In this document: piece by piece, positions 39,314 through 47,163 of the stretch
Layout of the letters: the number at the start of each line of letters is the position of its first letter
Position numbering within the stretch: the stretch's first letter is position 1
NCBI GenBank assembly: GCA_007571365.1
Contig: RKRN01000136.1
Location: forward strand, 1-48,941
Reading direction: 5' to 3'
DNA from: Candidatus Latescibacterota bacterium
GTDB lineage: Bacteria; Latescibacterota; UBA2968; UBA8231
DNA: 48,941 nucleotides
The notes under the pieces: model-generated
What the model was told of the DNA's origin: nothing
The model's database searches: none
What the model saw: the letters and a program-made list of their open reading frames with translations, nothing else
Position numbers and translations under genes: made by a program

Positions 39314-41055
39314 TGCCTATAACCACCGAAGACATCAGAGGCCAACTGGGTTTGGGCGAGGATAGCTACTGGGAGTTCAAACAGGTTGAATTCCGCGCCG
39401 ACCACCCGACAGCACCCAAACGAGACGACTTAGCAGATGAAATAGCGGCTTTTGCCAATGCCGGTGGCGGTGTATTGCTCTGTGGGGTCACCGATGGGGG
39501 AGCAGTACAGGGCATGTCGCGGGAACAAATGAACGCTTTGGAACGCATGGTCGTCGAGTTGTGTTCCCACTCGGTCCACCCACCACTATTTGAAGTCGCC
39601 ATTACCCGCCACCAAATCGACGCCAAAACCCTGTTGGCCGTCTCCATAGCCAAAGGCTCTGTGCAGCACGACAGCCCGGGCGGCAGTTTCCGGCGCGTCG
39701 GTAGTTCCAAACGGCGGATGGGCAGCGACGAGCGAATGCGCTTGGCCCAACAGCGCGGTCAGGCGCGTTATCGCTGGTTCGACGAGCAGACCGTGCCACA
39801 GACCGGGTTCCGGACGCTGGACGAAGCCCTGTGGAAACCGCTGCTGAGTGCAGAAGGCCGGGCTGAGCCGGAAACGGCCTTAGAAAAACTGGGCCTGTTG
39901 GCTAAAGATGAAAACGGCGCAATGCGCACCACGGTGGCGGGGATTCTCCTGTGTACCCACGCCCCGGAGGAATGGCTGCCCAACGCCTGCATCACGGCCA
40001 CCCTCTATCGCGGCGAAGATCGCGCCTCCGGGCAACTGGATGCCCGGGTCATTACGGGGCCGCTCAACCAGCAGGTGGCCGACACTATGGCCTTCGCGTT
40101 GCGCAATATGCGCGTCGGAGCGTACAAGAAACCCGCCCGCATGGACCTTCCTCAGTACAGTGCCGAAGCACTTTTTGAGGCCCTGGTGAATGCGGTGGCT
40201 CACCGCGATTATTCGATCCGCGGTAGCCGAATTCGCCTATCCATGTTTGCCGATCGCTTGGAAGTCAACTCGCCGGGTGGATTGGCCAACAACCTCACTA
40301 TTGACAGCATGGCGGCTCGGCAAGCGACGCGCAACCAAACCATCGCATCCGTGCTCGGGCGAATGCCTGTTGGCGGCGTTCCCGGGTCGGAGAAGCGTCA
40401 ATTCTTCATGGAGCGGCGCGGCGATGGTGTGCCCATTATCCTGCGCGAGACCAAGGCGTTGAGCGGGGAAGCTCCCAAGTATCGGTTACTTGATGAGTCC
40501 GATCTCTTCCTGACGCTTCCCGCTGCGTCCACGAATGCCACGCCAGCCACGGTGACGGTGACGGTTGGTTGTGATGGCCGCCCGGCCGCAGGCGTTGATG
40601 TGCTGGTGCTATTTCCCAACAAGAATTGGCAACGAGCCGCGACAGCAGAAAACGGCGAGGCCGCTCTGGACCTGTACGCGACGGACTTGCCGCTGACCGT
40701 GTTCGTCGCCGCCCACGGCTTTGCCGCGCACTGCGAACGCGAGTGGATACCCGCAGAAGGTATGCTCACTATTGAACTTGAGCCGCTGCCCGGCGGCGGG
40801 GCCGTCATTTTTGCTGAAGATGGTGGCCCAATTCCGGGGCTGAAAGGATCGCTGAACCCGATCCGCGACTCCCTTGACCGGACTTATCTCTACGCCTCGA
40901 ACATCGCCATTAACCAAGGCCAGCAGCAGCCGGTGCATTTTGTGCTCGGCGAAGACCTGCGGATCACCGATGTCAATGGCGTCGAGATGACTGGGCGGAT
41001 TGTGGAGATTGTAGGCCGGTCAGCCTTGGTGGAGTATCGGCCATTCAAGCCGTGA
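39313..41055 (+). CDS. AlbA_2 DNA-binding / HATPase_c_4 protein with C-terminal beta domain
   Basis: 580 residues. AlbA_2 (Schlafen-type, divergent AAA_4) domain at 15-130: SYWEFKQVEF and EIAAFANAGGGVLLCGVTD are diagnostic. A HATPase_c_4-like region follows at about 270-370 (ALFEALVNAVAHRDYSIRGS, DRLEVNSPGGL). From about 415 a carboxypeptidase-regulatory-like beta domain (ATVTVTVGCDGRPAAGVDVL) and a further unknown beta domain are attached, which is unusual. The ATG overlaps the hsdM stop; a GTG one codon earlier is open. AlbA_2 proteins are frequent passengers of type I RM loci, where they probably regulate or add to defence. Confidence 0.85.
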   Translation: MPITTEDIRGQLGLGEDSYWEFKQVEFRADHPTAPKRDDLADEIAAFANAGGGVLLCGVTDGGAVQGMSREQMNALERMVVELCSHSVHPPLFEVAITRHQIDAKTLLAVSIAKGSVQHDSPGGSFRRVGSSKRRMGSDERMRLAQQRGQARYRWFDEQTVPQTGFRTLDEALWKPLLSAEGRAEPETALEKLGLLAKDENGAMRTTVAGILLCTHAPEEWLPNACITATLYRGEDRASGQLDARVITGPLNQQVADTMAFALRNMRVGAYKKPARMDLPQYSAEALFEALVNAVAHRDYSIRGSRIRLSMFADRLEVNSPGGLANNLTIDSMAARQATRNQTIASVLGRMPVGGVPGSEKRQFFMERRGDGVPIILRETKALSGEAPKYRLLDESDLFLTLPAASTNATPATVTVTVGCDGRPAAGVDVLVLFPNKNWQRAATAENGEAALDLYATDLPLTVFVAAHGFAAHCEREWIPAEGMLTIELEPLPGGGAVIFAEDGGPIPGLKGSLNPIRDSLDRTYLYASNIAINQGQQQPVHFVLGEDLRITDVNGVEMTGRIVEIVGRSALVEYRPFKP

Positions 41056-41141
41056 TTATGGGCACGGGTGCCTGCGCCGAATCTCTTTGTCAGGCCGTTA
41101 GAACAGTGGCTGGCGTATGCAGATGCAACCCTTGAAAAGAG

Positions 41142-41381
41142 ATGCGCCTTATGACCGACGGCCTAAAGGCAAAATACCGCGCCGCGATTATCCGCATCCT
41201 ATCCGCCAATGAGCGGGTGGAGCGGGCGGTGCTGTTCGGGTCGCGGGCGATGGAGACGTTTACGCCTGCTTCCGATGTGGATATTGCGCTATTCGGAGCG
41301 GGCCTGACCCTGACAGACCAGGCCAGATTTGCCGCCGCCATAGACGAATTGCCCATGGCGCAGCGAAGAGTATGGAGTTGA
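41142..41381 (+). pseudogene. Truncated MNT-type nucleotidyltransferase (antitoxin-like)
   Basis: 79 codons. The MNT core VLFGSRAMETFTPASDVDIA (GS-x10-D-x-D) is intact, but the frame stops after DELPMAQRRVWS, before the last conserved strand. A tail typical of such proteins (EEYGVEWYRRG) then appears in another frame (about 41365-41397). The simplest reading is an internal deletion with frameshift that removed about 20 codons. Start could be the ATG at 41142 or at 41151. First of three nucleotidyltransferase genes in the island. Confidence 0.65.
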
Positions 41382-41415
41382 GTGGTATCGGCGGGGAACG
41401 GCTGAGGGTCTGGAT

Positions 41416-41739
41416 TTGCCGCGCCGCTACCGGGAGCAGATTGAAGCCCTGCTGCGCGAATACGTGCCCGGCGTGGAGGTGTGGGCTTATGGCAGCCGCG
41501 TCAATGGCCAAAGCCACAAGGGTAGTGATTTGGACTTGATGCTCAGGGGGCCGGAGTTGAAAGCGATACCTAGCGGCCTGTTGGCCGAGCTAACCGAGGC
41601 GTTGGAGCAGTCGAATGTTCCTATCATTGTGCAGGCGCACGATTGGGCGCGGCTGCCGGAGCGCTTTCACCGGGAGATTGAACGGAGGTATGTGGTTTTG
41701 CAAACTGTTTTCGGGGGACAGGCCGATGATCGATTATGA
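41416..41739 (+). CDS. mntA: MNT nucleotidyltransferase, MntA-type antitoxin
   Basis: 107 residues. Minimal nucleotidyltransferase core VWAYGSRVNG, then SHKGSDLDLML (G-S-x10-D-x-D), followed by VPIIVQAHDWARLPERFHRE. In HEPN/MNT toxin-antitoxin pairs the MNT partner adds AMP to the HEPN toxin and silences it. The TTG at 41416 is chosen because GAGGG lies seven bases upstream; no ATG is available. The end overlaps the HEPN gene by 14 bases, the usual coupling of the pair. Confidence 0.8.
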   Translation: MPRRYREQIEALLREYVPGVEVWAYGSRVNGQSHKGSDLDLMLRGPELKAIPSGLLAELTEALEQSNVPIIVQAHDWARLPERFHREIERRYVVLQTVFGGQADDRL

Positions 41740-42067
41740 GATTTTTGGTAAGGCACTGAAAAATCTTGAGTTGCAGTACGACAACTACACAAATATGGAC
41801 GATGAACTGCCGGAACTTACGAAAGAGGCCATTCCTGAGTCGGTGATTCAGCGATTTGAAATTTGCTACGATGTGATGTGGAAGGTACTAAAACGCTATC
41901 TGCAAGAAGTATTGGGGCTTGCTGAAATTCCCAATAGTCCTAGGCCGGTCTTGCGTCTTGCCGATGCCAATAACCTGCTTTCGTCTCCCTTTGCTCAACG
42001 GGACCGATACGTGCGAGCGCGTATTGATACCACCCACGACTACAGTTGGAATGACCGACGCTATTGA
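41726..42067 (+). CDS. hepT: HEPN protein, HepT-type toxin, C-terminally truncated
   Basis: 113 residues. Four-helix HEPN protein of the nucleotidyltransferase substrate-binding group (FGKALKNLELQYDNY, RFEICYDVMWKVLKRYLQE). The catalytic/modified motif R-x4-H-x-Y is intact as RIDTTHDY (about 98-105), but only seven more residues (SWNDRRY) follow, where relatives have a further helix of some 25-30 residues. The last 17 bases overlap the next gene, as if a deletion joined the two. HepT toxins are RNases silenced by AMP on the motif tyrosine; whether this short form is active is uncertain. A+T-richer than its neighbours. Confidence 0.8.
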   Translation: MIDYEIFGKALKNLELQYDNYTNMDDELPELTKEAIPESVIQRFEICYDVMWKVLKRYLQEVLGLAEIPNSPRPVLRLADANNLLSSPFAQRDRYVRARIDTTHDYSWNDRRY

Positions 42068-42470
42068 TATTAGTGCCGAACAGCACCAGACCGTCCTGTC
42101 GCTACTGGAAAAGCACCTACCGAACACGACTGCTTGGGTGTACGGCTCCCGCGCTAAATGGACCGCACGCCCCCAATCCGACCTTGACATGGTGGTATTC
42201 GCTACGCCGAAACAAGACAGTCAGGTTTTCAATCTCAGGGAAGCCTTTGAGGAAAGCAATCTGCCGTTTCGTGTGGATTTGTTCGTGCGGGACGAGTTGC
42301 CAGAGCGGTTCCGCAAGAACATTAAGCGGGAGTGTGTGGTGATGGTGGCGAGAGAGGAGAATGGTGTGGGCAGCGAGTGTGGGAAGGTGCAACTCCGGGA
42401 TGTTGCCGAATTGATTATGGGACAATCCGTTGAGAGAGAACGTGCGGGCGAATCTACGCAGGTTGGTTAA
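42051..42470 (+). CDS. MNT nucleotidyltransferase fused to an HsdS N-terminal stub
   Basis: 139 residues. Residues 1-100 are a complete MNT domain ([40 protein letters not shown]). From about 108 the sequence [15 protein letters not shown] is the characteristic N-terminus of type I specificity subunits (L-x-D-V-A-E-I-I-x-G-Q-S-P). It then breaks off into [13 protein letters not shown], which is out-of-frame HsdR sequence. So an MNT gene that normally overlaps or precedes hsdS now reads through a deletion joint near 42428. The ATG at 42051 lies within the end of the HEPN gene. The MNT part may be functional; the HsdS part is not. Confidence 0.75.
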   Translation: MTDAIDISAEQHQTVLSLLEKHLPNTTAWVYGSRAKWTARPQSDLDMVVFATPKQDSQVFNLREAFEESNLPFRVDLFVRDELPERFRKNIKRECVVMVAREENGVGSECGKVQLRDVAELIMGQSVERERAGESTQVG

Positions 42471-42554
42471 GCGGACGCTGAGACGCCACGGGTATCCGCC
42501 AGACAAACAAGAGCAGGCGACGCGCACCGTCTTAGAGCAGGCTGAATTAGTGAT
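42430..42554 (+). pseudogene. HsdR C-terminal remnant
   Basis: The frame [20 protein letters not shown], then [19 protein letters not shown], looks like the extreme C-terminus of type I restriction subunits. It has no start of its own and runs without a stop into the tRNA-Thr gene. Together with the HsdS stub just before it, it marks the loss of most of hsdS and nearly all of hsdR (several kb). Confidence 0.7.
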
Positions 42555-42630
<76 letters not shown>

Positions 42631-42662
42631 TCTCCCTCAAATCTACGCCAGCGAATTATCCT

Positions 42663-44423
42663 TTACAAATACAAATGCTGGGCCATCCGGCGCGCCAAGT
42701 CCCCGTGCGTTATGGGGTCGCGGCCGGCAAGGTCTGGCGACAGACCGGCAGCCCGCAGGCGCTCAACTGGCGCGTCGGCCAAGGCGTCTGGCGCAAAGCG
42801 CAAATGGTCGGCGCGACCCGGCCATAGCCCCTCCACCCCCAGCATCTGTACGGCCGCAAAGGCCGGATGATCCAGCGGCACATCCTCATACCAATACAGG
42901 GGTACGCCGGCCGCCAGCAAGGTCTGCTGGTACCGGCGGCGCACGCCCAAGTTACTGCACACGGTTGCTGGAGTCAGGCGCTGGCCCAAGCAAAAAGCGG
43001 CCAAGGCCCCGGCCGCTTCGCCGATGTTCCACTCCACCGGATGCAGACGGTAGCAGCCATTGGTAATGTGCGTAGTGCCGATGTTCTTGCCAGCCGCCAA
43101 CAGGTTGTCCAAATGCCGCGACACCAGGGCCCTCAGCGGGATCTGGAAGGGCTTGGTGGGCGCGGTGTACACCACGTCAGTGGCTCGACCGTGGATGTCA
43201 ATGGCGTACCAGCCCACGCCGACGCTGTCGCCAAAAGGGGCCGCACGGGCTATGATCTGGTACTCGGCGGCGACCTCTTGCTCGACAATGGTCTTACGCG
43301 CTTGGATGCGCCGGGACTCGCGGATATACGGGTACTGGGAGAAGCCGTCGGCGGTCCCCATAATGTCGGGGCGCAACCGCAGCTCGGGATAGCCGCGACC
43401 GCGACCGTCGTCGCGTGGCACCTCGGTTTGTAGCCAGTACAACAAGCCCAAGCTCAGTTCCTTGGCCGCTGCTAGCTGCCGCGCTTGCTCGGCCGGCGGC
43501 ACGTCAATGAGGGTGCCGCCGACGTAGTCGTTGCCCGGCCAGTTGACCAAAGCTACGTCTCTGGCCACTTGGCCCTCGGCGAACTGATCGGCGCACAACA
43601 GGCGACGATAGGCCCAAAAGGAGCCGGGCAAGTCGTCAGCCGTCTCGAAAAACCGGTACGTGCGCCGGCCGCGGGCGTACTGCAAGGTCAAGGTGTAGGG
43701 CTGCTGGTCGCGGTGGTGCTCGTAGTTGGGCGGGCGGGGAATGGTGTGGTCTTGACCGGGGCAGAAATCGACCGCAAACGGACAGGTAAAAGACTGCGTC
43801 AGATGCGGCGCGGCCCCTTCGGCGCGGGCGTGCGGCTCGCCGGTTTGGTCGCGGCTTTCCGCGCCGGAGACGTAAGGGACTGGCAACAGGGGTAGCAAAT
43901 CGCCCAATTCCGTGGCGTCGAGCACATATACCGGGGCAAAGCGCAACACGTGCGTACCGCCATCTTGGACGACATCTACCGTGCCGATGGACGAGCCTTG
44001 GACGTGAACGGCAGACACCCGGGCGCGGTAAAACAGCATCAAGCGGCCGGCTTCAACTTGCGGTACGACTAACGAAAGCAACGCCGTTAGACCAGCGCGA
44101 GGCTCAAAGCACAGCGCAGAGACCCAACCGGCTCCGGGATTGAAGTGCGGATCGTCGGGGTTTTTCAGTTTGTACTTGCGGCGATAGTACGCGCGGATGC
44201 CGGCGCGGAATTCGCCGTATAGGGCTGTGCCGCCAAAGTGCTCTATGTGCGGATGCTCGTCTAAGGCGGCGACGCCTTGGCTGGTGGCTTGGCCGCCGAT
44301 CCACGGGTTTTCTTCGGTCAGGCAGACGCGGTAGCCCAAGCGGGCGGCGCGCACGGCTGCGGCCACGCCGCCCAAACCGCCGCCTAAGACCAAGATGTCG
44401 CATTCAATGGTGCGCGTTTCCAC
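42663..44423 (-). CDS. FAD-dependent oxidoreductase (FAD_oxidored family)
   Basis: 586 residues. The Rossmann dinucleotide motif LVLGGGLGGVAAAVRAARLG (11-30), then ENPWIGGQATSQGVA, place it in the FAD_oxidored group (GIDA-like fold, often annotated FAD-dependent oxidoreductase or putative dehydrogenase). A second conserved segment, LLAAGKNIGTTHITNGCYRLHP, is typical of the group. The substrate is unknown; related genes sit in sugar-degradation loci. The GTG at 44423 lies one base after the stop of the sugar-isomerase-like gene, so the pair is co-translated and probably acts in one pathway. Full length; no signal peptide. Confidence 0.88.
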   Translation of the reverse strand: METRTIECDILVLGGGLGGVAAAVRAARLGYRVCLTEENPWIGGQATSQGVAALDEHPHIEHFGGTALYGEFRAGIRAYYRRKYKLKNPDDPHFNPGAGWVSALCFEPRAGLTALLSLVVPQVEAGRLMLFYRARVSAVHVQGSSIGTVDVVQDGGTHVLRFAPVYVLDATELGDLLPLLPVPYVSGAESRDQTGEPHARAEGAAPHLTQSFTCPFAVDFCPGQDHTIPRPPNYEHHRDQQPYTLTLQYARGRRTYRFFETADDLPGSFWAYRRLLCADQFAEGQVARDVALVNWPGNDYVGGTLIDVPPAEQARQLAAAKELSLGLLYWLQTEVPRDDGRGRGYPELRLRPDIMGTADGFSQYPYIRESRRIQARKTIVEQEVAAEYQIIARAAPFGDSVGVGWYAIDIHGRATDVVYTAPTKPFQIPLRALVSRHLDNLLAAGKNIGTTHITNGCYRLHPVEWNIGEAAGALAAFCLGQRLTPATVCSNLGVRRRYQQTLLAAGVPLYWYEDVPLDHPAFAAVQMLGVEGLWPGRADHLRFAPDALADAPVERLRAAGLSPDLAGRDPITHGDLARRMAQHLYL

Positions 44424-44424
44424 G

Positions 44425-45270
44425 TCACCTGAGTCCGGCTTGCTGCCACACGCGGCCTAGGGCGGCAGCCGTAGTCGCCACGGCCTCTTCCCGCGCCATG
44501 GCGCGCACCCGCTCGCTAAACGGCTCGACCATGACCGGCCCGTCGTAGCCAATGTGCTGCAAGGCACCGAGAAAAGCCGCGATGTCGATTGCGCCGGTTG
44601 CCCCCGGCAGGTCGCGGACGTGGTCGAGTTGATCGTCGATTGCTACACCGGCTGGCGCGTCGTTGACATGTACATCCACCACCTGCTCGGCGCGCAAGCG
44701 GCGCACATCCGCAGCCGTCTCGCGGGCTGTGTACCAATGCCAGCTATCGAGCAGCAAGCCCACGTTCTCGCCGATGGCTTGGCACAGCTCTTCCATTTGC
44801 GCCATGGTGTGGACAAATTCGTATCGCTTGCTCGACCACAACGTTTTCGGCGCGACATATTCCAAGCCCAACCACACGCCTTCGTCGGCGAGTATCGCCG
44901 CGGCCGGCCGCAGCCTGTCGACGTGCCAGGCGAAGTTTTCTTGGTAGGTCAACTCGTCTGAGGTCGGCATAATCCAAGTCGCGGTCCGCCGCACCTCCAA
45001 CGCCACGGCCACCTTGGTCAACGCTGGCAACGAGGCCAAGGTAGCTTGGTATGCGGCCTCCTCCCCGCGAAAATCCAGCGGGAATCCCCACGCCGACAGG
45101 CGCACCCCCTTGCGCTCGGCCAACGCACGGGCCTCTTCCGCGCCCATGGCCGCAACTTCGCCAATGCTAAAGTGATATCCGGCAAATCCGTGCCGTGCGG
45201 CCAAATCGAGACCGTCGGCCAAATTGGCCACCGCAGCACCGATGGCCCCTGATCCTAACGAACGGAACAT
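44425..45270 (-). CDS. Sugar-phosphate isomerase/epimerase-like TIM-barrel protein
   Basis: 281 residues of the xylose-isomerase-like TIM-barrel superfamily (IolE/hydroxypyruvate isomerase type). Strand-end residues that bind the metal in this family are visible: LGLEYVAP (Glu), LLLDSWHWY (Asp, His), VDVHVNDAP (His, Asp) and GPVMVEPFSE (Glu). It presumably interconverts a keto/aldo sugar or inositol derivative in the cytoplasm. AAGGAG precedes the ATG at 45270. First gene of a two-gene unit with the FAD oxidoreductase. Confidence 0.88.
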   Translation of the reverse strand: MFRSLGSGAIGAAVANLADGLDLAARHGFAGYHFSIGEVAAMGAEEARALAERKGVRLSAWGFPLDFRGEEAAYQATLASLPALTKVAVALEVRRTATWIMPTSDELTYQENFAWHVDRLRPAAAILADEGVWLGLEYVAPKTLWSSKRYEFVHTMAQMEELCQAIGENVGLLLDSWHWYTARETAADVRRLRAEQVVDVHVNDAPAGVAIDDQLDHVRDLPGATGAIDIAAFLGALQHIGYDGPVMVEPFSERVRAMAREEAVATTAAALGRVWQQAGLR

Positions 45271-45349
45271 AGCCGCTCCTTGATTGAGGTAATGGGACCA
45301 GCCCTTAGTACGCGACCCCTACTCTGCGTAGGCGTTTTCTACCGATCCC

Positions 45350-45382
45350 CTGGGAGTGCGGGCCAGAGGCCCGCACTCCCAG
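45350..45382. terminator. Perfect 15-bp stem-loop between minus-strand genes
   Basis: 45350-45364 and 45368-45382 are perfect reverse complements with a three-base loop. It follows the ankyrin-TonB gene (minus strand, stop at 45426) and precedes the isomerase gene. No U-run is attached on either strand. It may end transcription of the signalling locus or be an intergenic palindromic repeat like that at 20266-20313, though the sequences differ. Confidence 0.55.
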
Positions 45383-45425
45383 TAAAGACCTTAGTGTCGT
45401 GACTAAGGGACCAGCCAAAGCCTAG

Positions 45426-47006
45426 CTACCTAAAGGTGAAGGGCAGAATGACCCAAACTTTGACCGGCCTGTCGTTTTTCATAGCCGGCGTCAGCTCCAT
45501 CTGCCGGGCAGCGGCTTTGGCGACATTGTGAAAGACCTTGGGGCCGGTGATCTTGCCGATTCGCTCCACCTTGCCGTCTTTGCCGACCAGCACCGCGACA
45601 AACACTTTGCCGGTAATGTTGGCCTTCTGGGCCGCCGCCGGATACTCGGGTGCTACTTTTTTGGTGATCACGGGCTTCTTCTCGACCTGCGCCAACTCCA
45701 CGATCCCCTCCTCTTTAGCATCCCTACCCGCCGCCAAGTCTAGCGGCGTCCAGCCCGCATCGACCTTGGCGTGGATATCCGCCCCATGACTGAGCAACAC
45801 CTTGGCCACGGCCGCCGCATCCCTAGATATCGCATAGGCCAGCGGCCTATTGCCATCGTCGGCTTGGGCGTGAACATCGGCCCCGCTACTGAGCAACACC
45901 GCCGCCACCGCGGCCGCATCCGCATTGGCCGCCAGGTGCAGTGGGGTCCAGCCGGTGTTGGTCTCGGCGTGGACATCGGCCGCGTTACCGAGTAGCACCT
46001 CGGCGGCCGCGGCCGCATCCGCAATGGCCGCCGCGTGCAGTGGGGTCCAGCCGGTGTTGGTCTCGGCATGGACATCGGCCCCATGCCGCACTAAGGCCAC
46101 GGCCACGGCCGCGGCATCCTTTTCAGCCGCGGTGTGCAACGGCGTCCGACTATCGTTGGCCTTGACGTGGACGTCCGCCCCATGCCGCACTAAGGCCTCG
46201 GCCACGGCCGCGGCATCCTTTTCAGCCGCGGCGTGCAACGGCGTCCGACCATCGTTGGCCTTAGCGTGGACATTCACTCCGCTGGCGAGCAACACCTCGG
46301 CCACGGCCGCGGCATCTCTAAATACCGCATAATCTAGGGGCATCCGGCCATTGTTGTCTTGGGCGTGGACATCGGCCCCATGCCGCACTAGGGCTTCGGC
46401 CACGGCTGCGGCATCCTTCCACGCGGCGGCGTGTAGCGGCGTCCAACCATTGTTGGCCTTAGCGTGGACATCGGCCCCACTGCTGAGCAACACCGCCGTC
46501 GCCTTTGCCGCATCTACCACCACGGCGGCGTGCAGCGGCGTCCAACCATCGTTGGCCTTAGCGTGGACATCGGCCCCACTGCTGAGCAACACCTGTGCAA
46601 CCTTTGCCGCGTCTACCACCACCGCTGTGTGCAACGGCGTCCAACCATCGTTGGCCTTAGCGTGGACATCGGCCCCCTGTTCGATCAGGGACATAGCCAG
46701 CGCGAATAGGTTCAACCTCGCTGCAATGTGCAGGTCGGTCTCGCCCTCGTTCGCTCCTGTTGGCTGGGGCAGGCGCCCCATCGCGGCGACAAAGGCCTGC
46801 TCCTGACGCTGTTTTTCGACCTCGGCCGGCTCCTGACCCAGGCCGATACTGATACTGACCATAACTAAGATCGCAGCCAAAATCGCAGCCAACCGCTTGG
46901 ATACTGCGGATTTTCGCTCGCCCAGATAGGTACTGCCAACGCCGCCGGGGCCGAGCGGCCCAGATGCGCCCAGCAGCAGCGACAAGCGATGTTGTTTGTC
47001 GGTCAT
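45426..47006 (-). CDS. Ankyrin-repeat protein with TonB C-terminal domain
   Basis: 526 residues in three parts. Residues 1-32 end in LGPGGVGSTYLGERK, which looks like the glycine loop of a Ser/Thr protein kinase but is followed at once by a membrane helix (about 37-57, KRLAAILAAILVMVSISIGL). Ten full ankyrin repeats of 33 residues and one partial span 88-439. A TonB C-terminal domain (about 441-526) carries the usual APEYPAAAQKANITGKV and a final strand KVWVILPFTFR. It should be anchored in the inner membrane with the repeats in the periplasm. AAGAAGG precedes the ATG. Ankyrin plus TonB_C in one chain is unusual, and the kinase-like start suggests a kinase gene that lost its catalytic domain. 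Confidence 0.88.
   Translation of the reverse strand: MTDKQHRLSLLLGASGPLGPGGVGSTYLGERKSAVSKRLAAILAAILVMVSISIGLGQEPAEVEKQRQEQAFVAAMGRLPQPTGANEGETDLHIAARLNLFALAMSLIEQGADVHAKANDGWTPLHTAVVVDAAKVAQVLLSSGADVHAKANDGWTPLHAAVVVDAAKATAVLLSSGADVHAKANNGWTPLHAAAWKDAAAVAEALVRHGADVHAQDNNGRMPLDYAVFRDAAAVAEVLLASGVNVHAKANDGRTPLHAAAEKDAAAVAEALVRHGADVHVKANDSRTPLHTAAEKDAAAVAVALVRHGADVHAETNTGWTPLHAAAIADAAAAAEVLLGNAADVHAETNTGWTPLHLAANADAAAVAAVLLSSGADVHAQADDGNRPLAYAISRDAAAVAKVLLSHGADIHAKVDAGWTPLDLAAGRDAKEEGIVELAQVEKKPVITKKVAPEYPAAAQKANITGKVFVAVLVGKDGKVERIGKITGPKVFHNVAKAAARQMELTPAMKNDRPVKVWVILPFTFR
45690..46745 (-). repeat. Array of 99-bp ankyrin-coding repeats
   Basis: Ten full and one partial unit of 33 codons; consensus GWTPLHAAA-x-DAAAVAEVLL and x(3-4)-GADVHAKAND. 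Several neighbouring units (for example those around 46100-46260 and 46440-46670) are almost identical at the DNA level, pointing to recent duplication or gene conversion. Confidence 0.9.
46926..46951. repeat. 26-bp repeat, copy in the ankyrin-TonB gene start
   Basis: Identical to 47090-47115. On the minus strand and in this gene's frame it encodes GPGGVGSTY, the kinase-like glycine loop. The flanking starts of the two coding stubs are also related (MTDKQHRL and MSEQHRL). Confidence 0.7.
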
Positions 47007-47055
47007 CGCTACGCCTTCTTAAAAAACAGATAATTAGCCACTTAAAAATGCAAGG

Positions 47056-47163
47056 TCAGAACGTCCGGGCAACCCGAACCCCAGTACGTATAGGTACTGC
47101 CAACGCCGCCGGGGCTGCGTCCCGTAATCGCGTCTCCAATGCCAAGCGATGCTGCTCACTCAT
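47056..47163 (-). pseudogene. Stub of a probable Ser/Thr kinase gene
   Basis: The ATG at 47163 overlaps the stop of the PP2C gene (ATGAGTGA). The 35-codon frame MSEQHRLALETRLRD resembles the pre-kinase N-terminus, after which a 26-bp segment (47090-47115) identical to the ankyrin gene start would encode the kinase loop PGGVGSTY if read one frame over. A frameshift and a large deletion would explain it. This is an inference from the motif and from the PP2C/FHA context. Confidence 0.45.

Noticed and set aside
45690-46745. Regular ~99-bp repeats considered as a CRISPR-like or satellite array
   Set aside because: Periodicity is exactly 33 codons and encodes ankyrin repeats in one frame.
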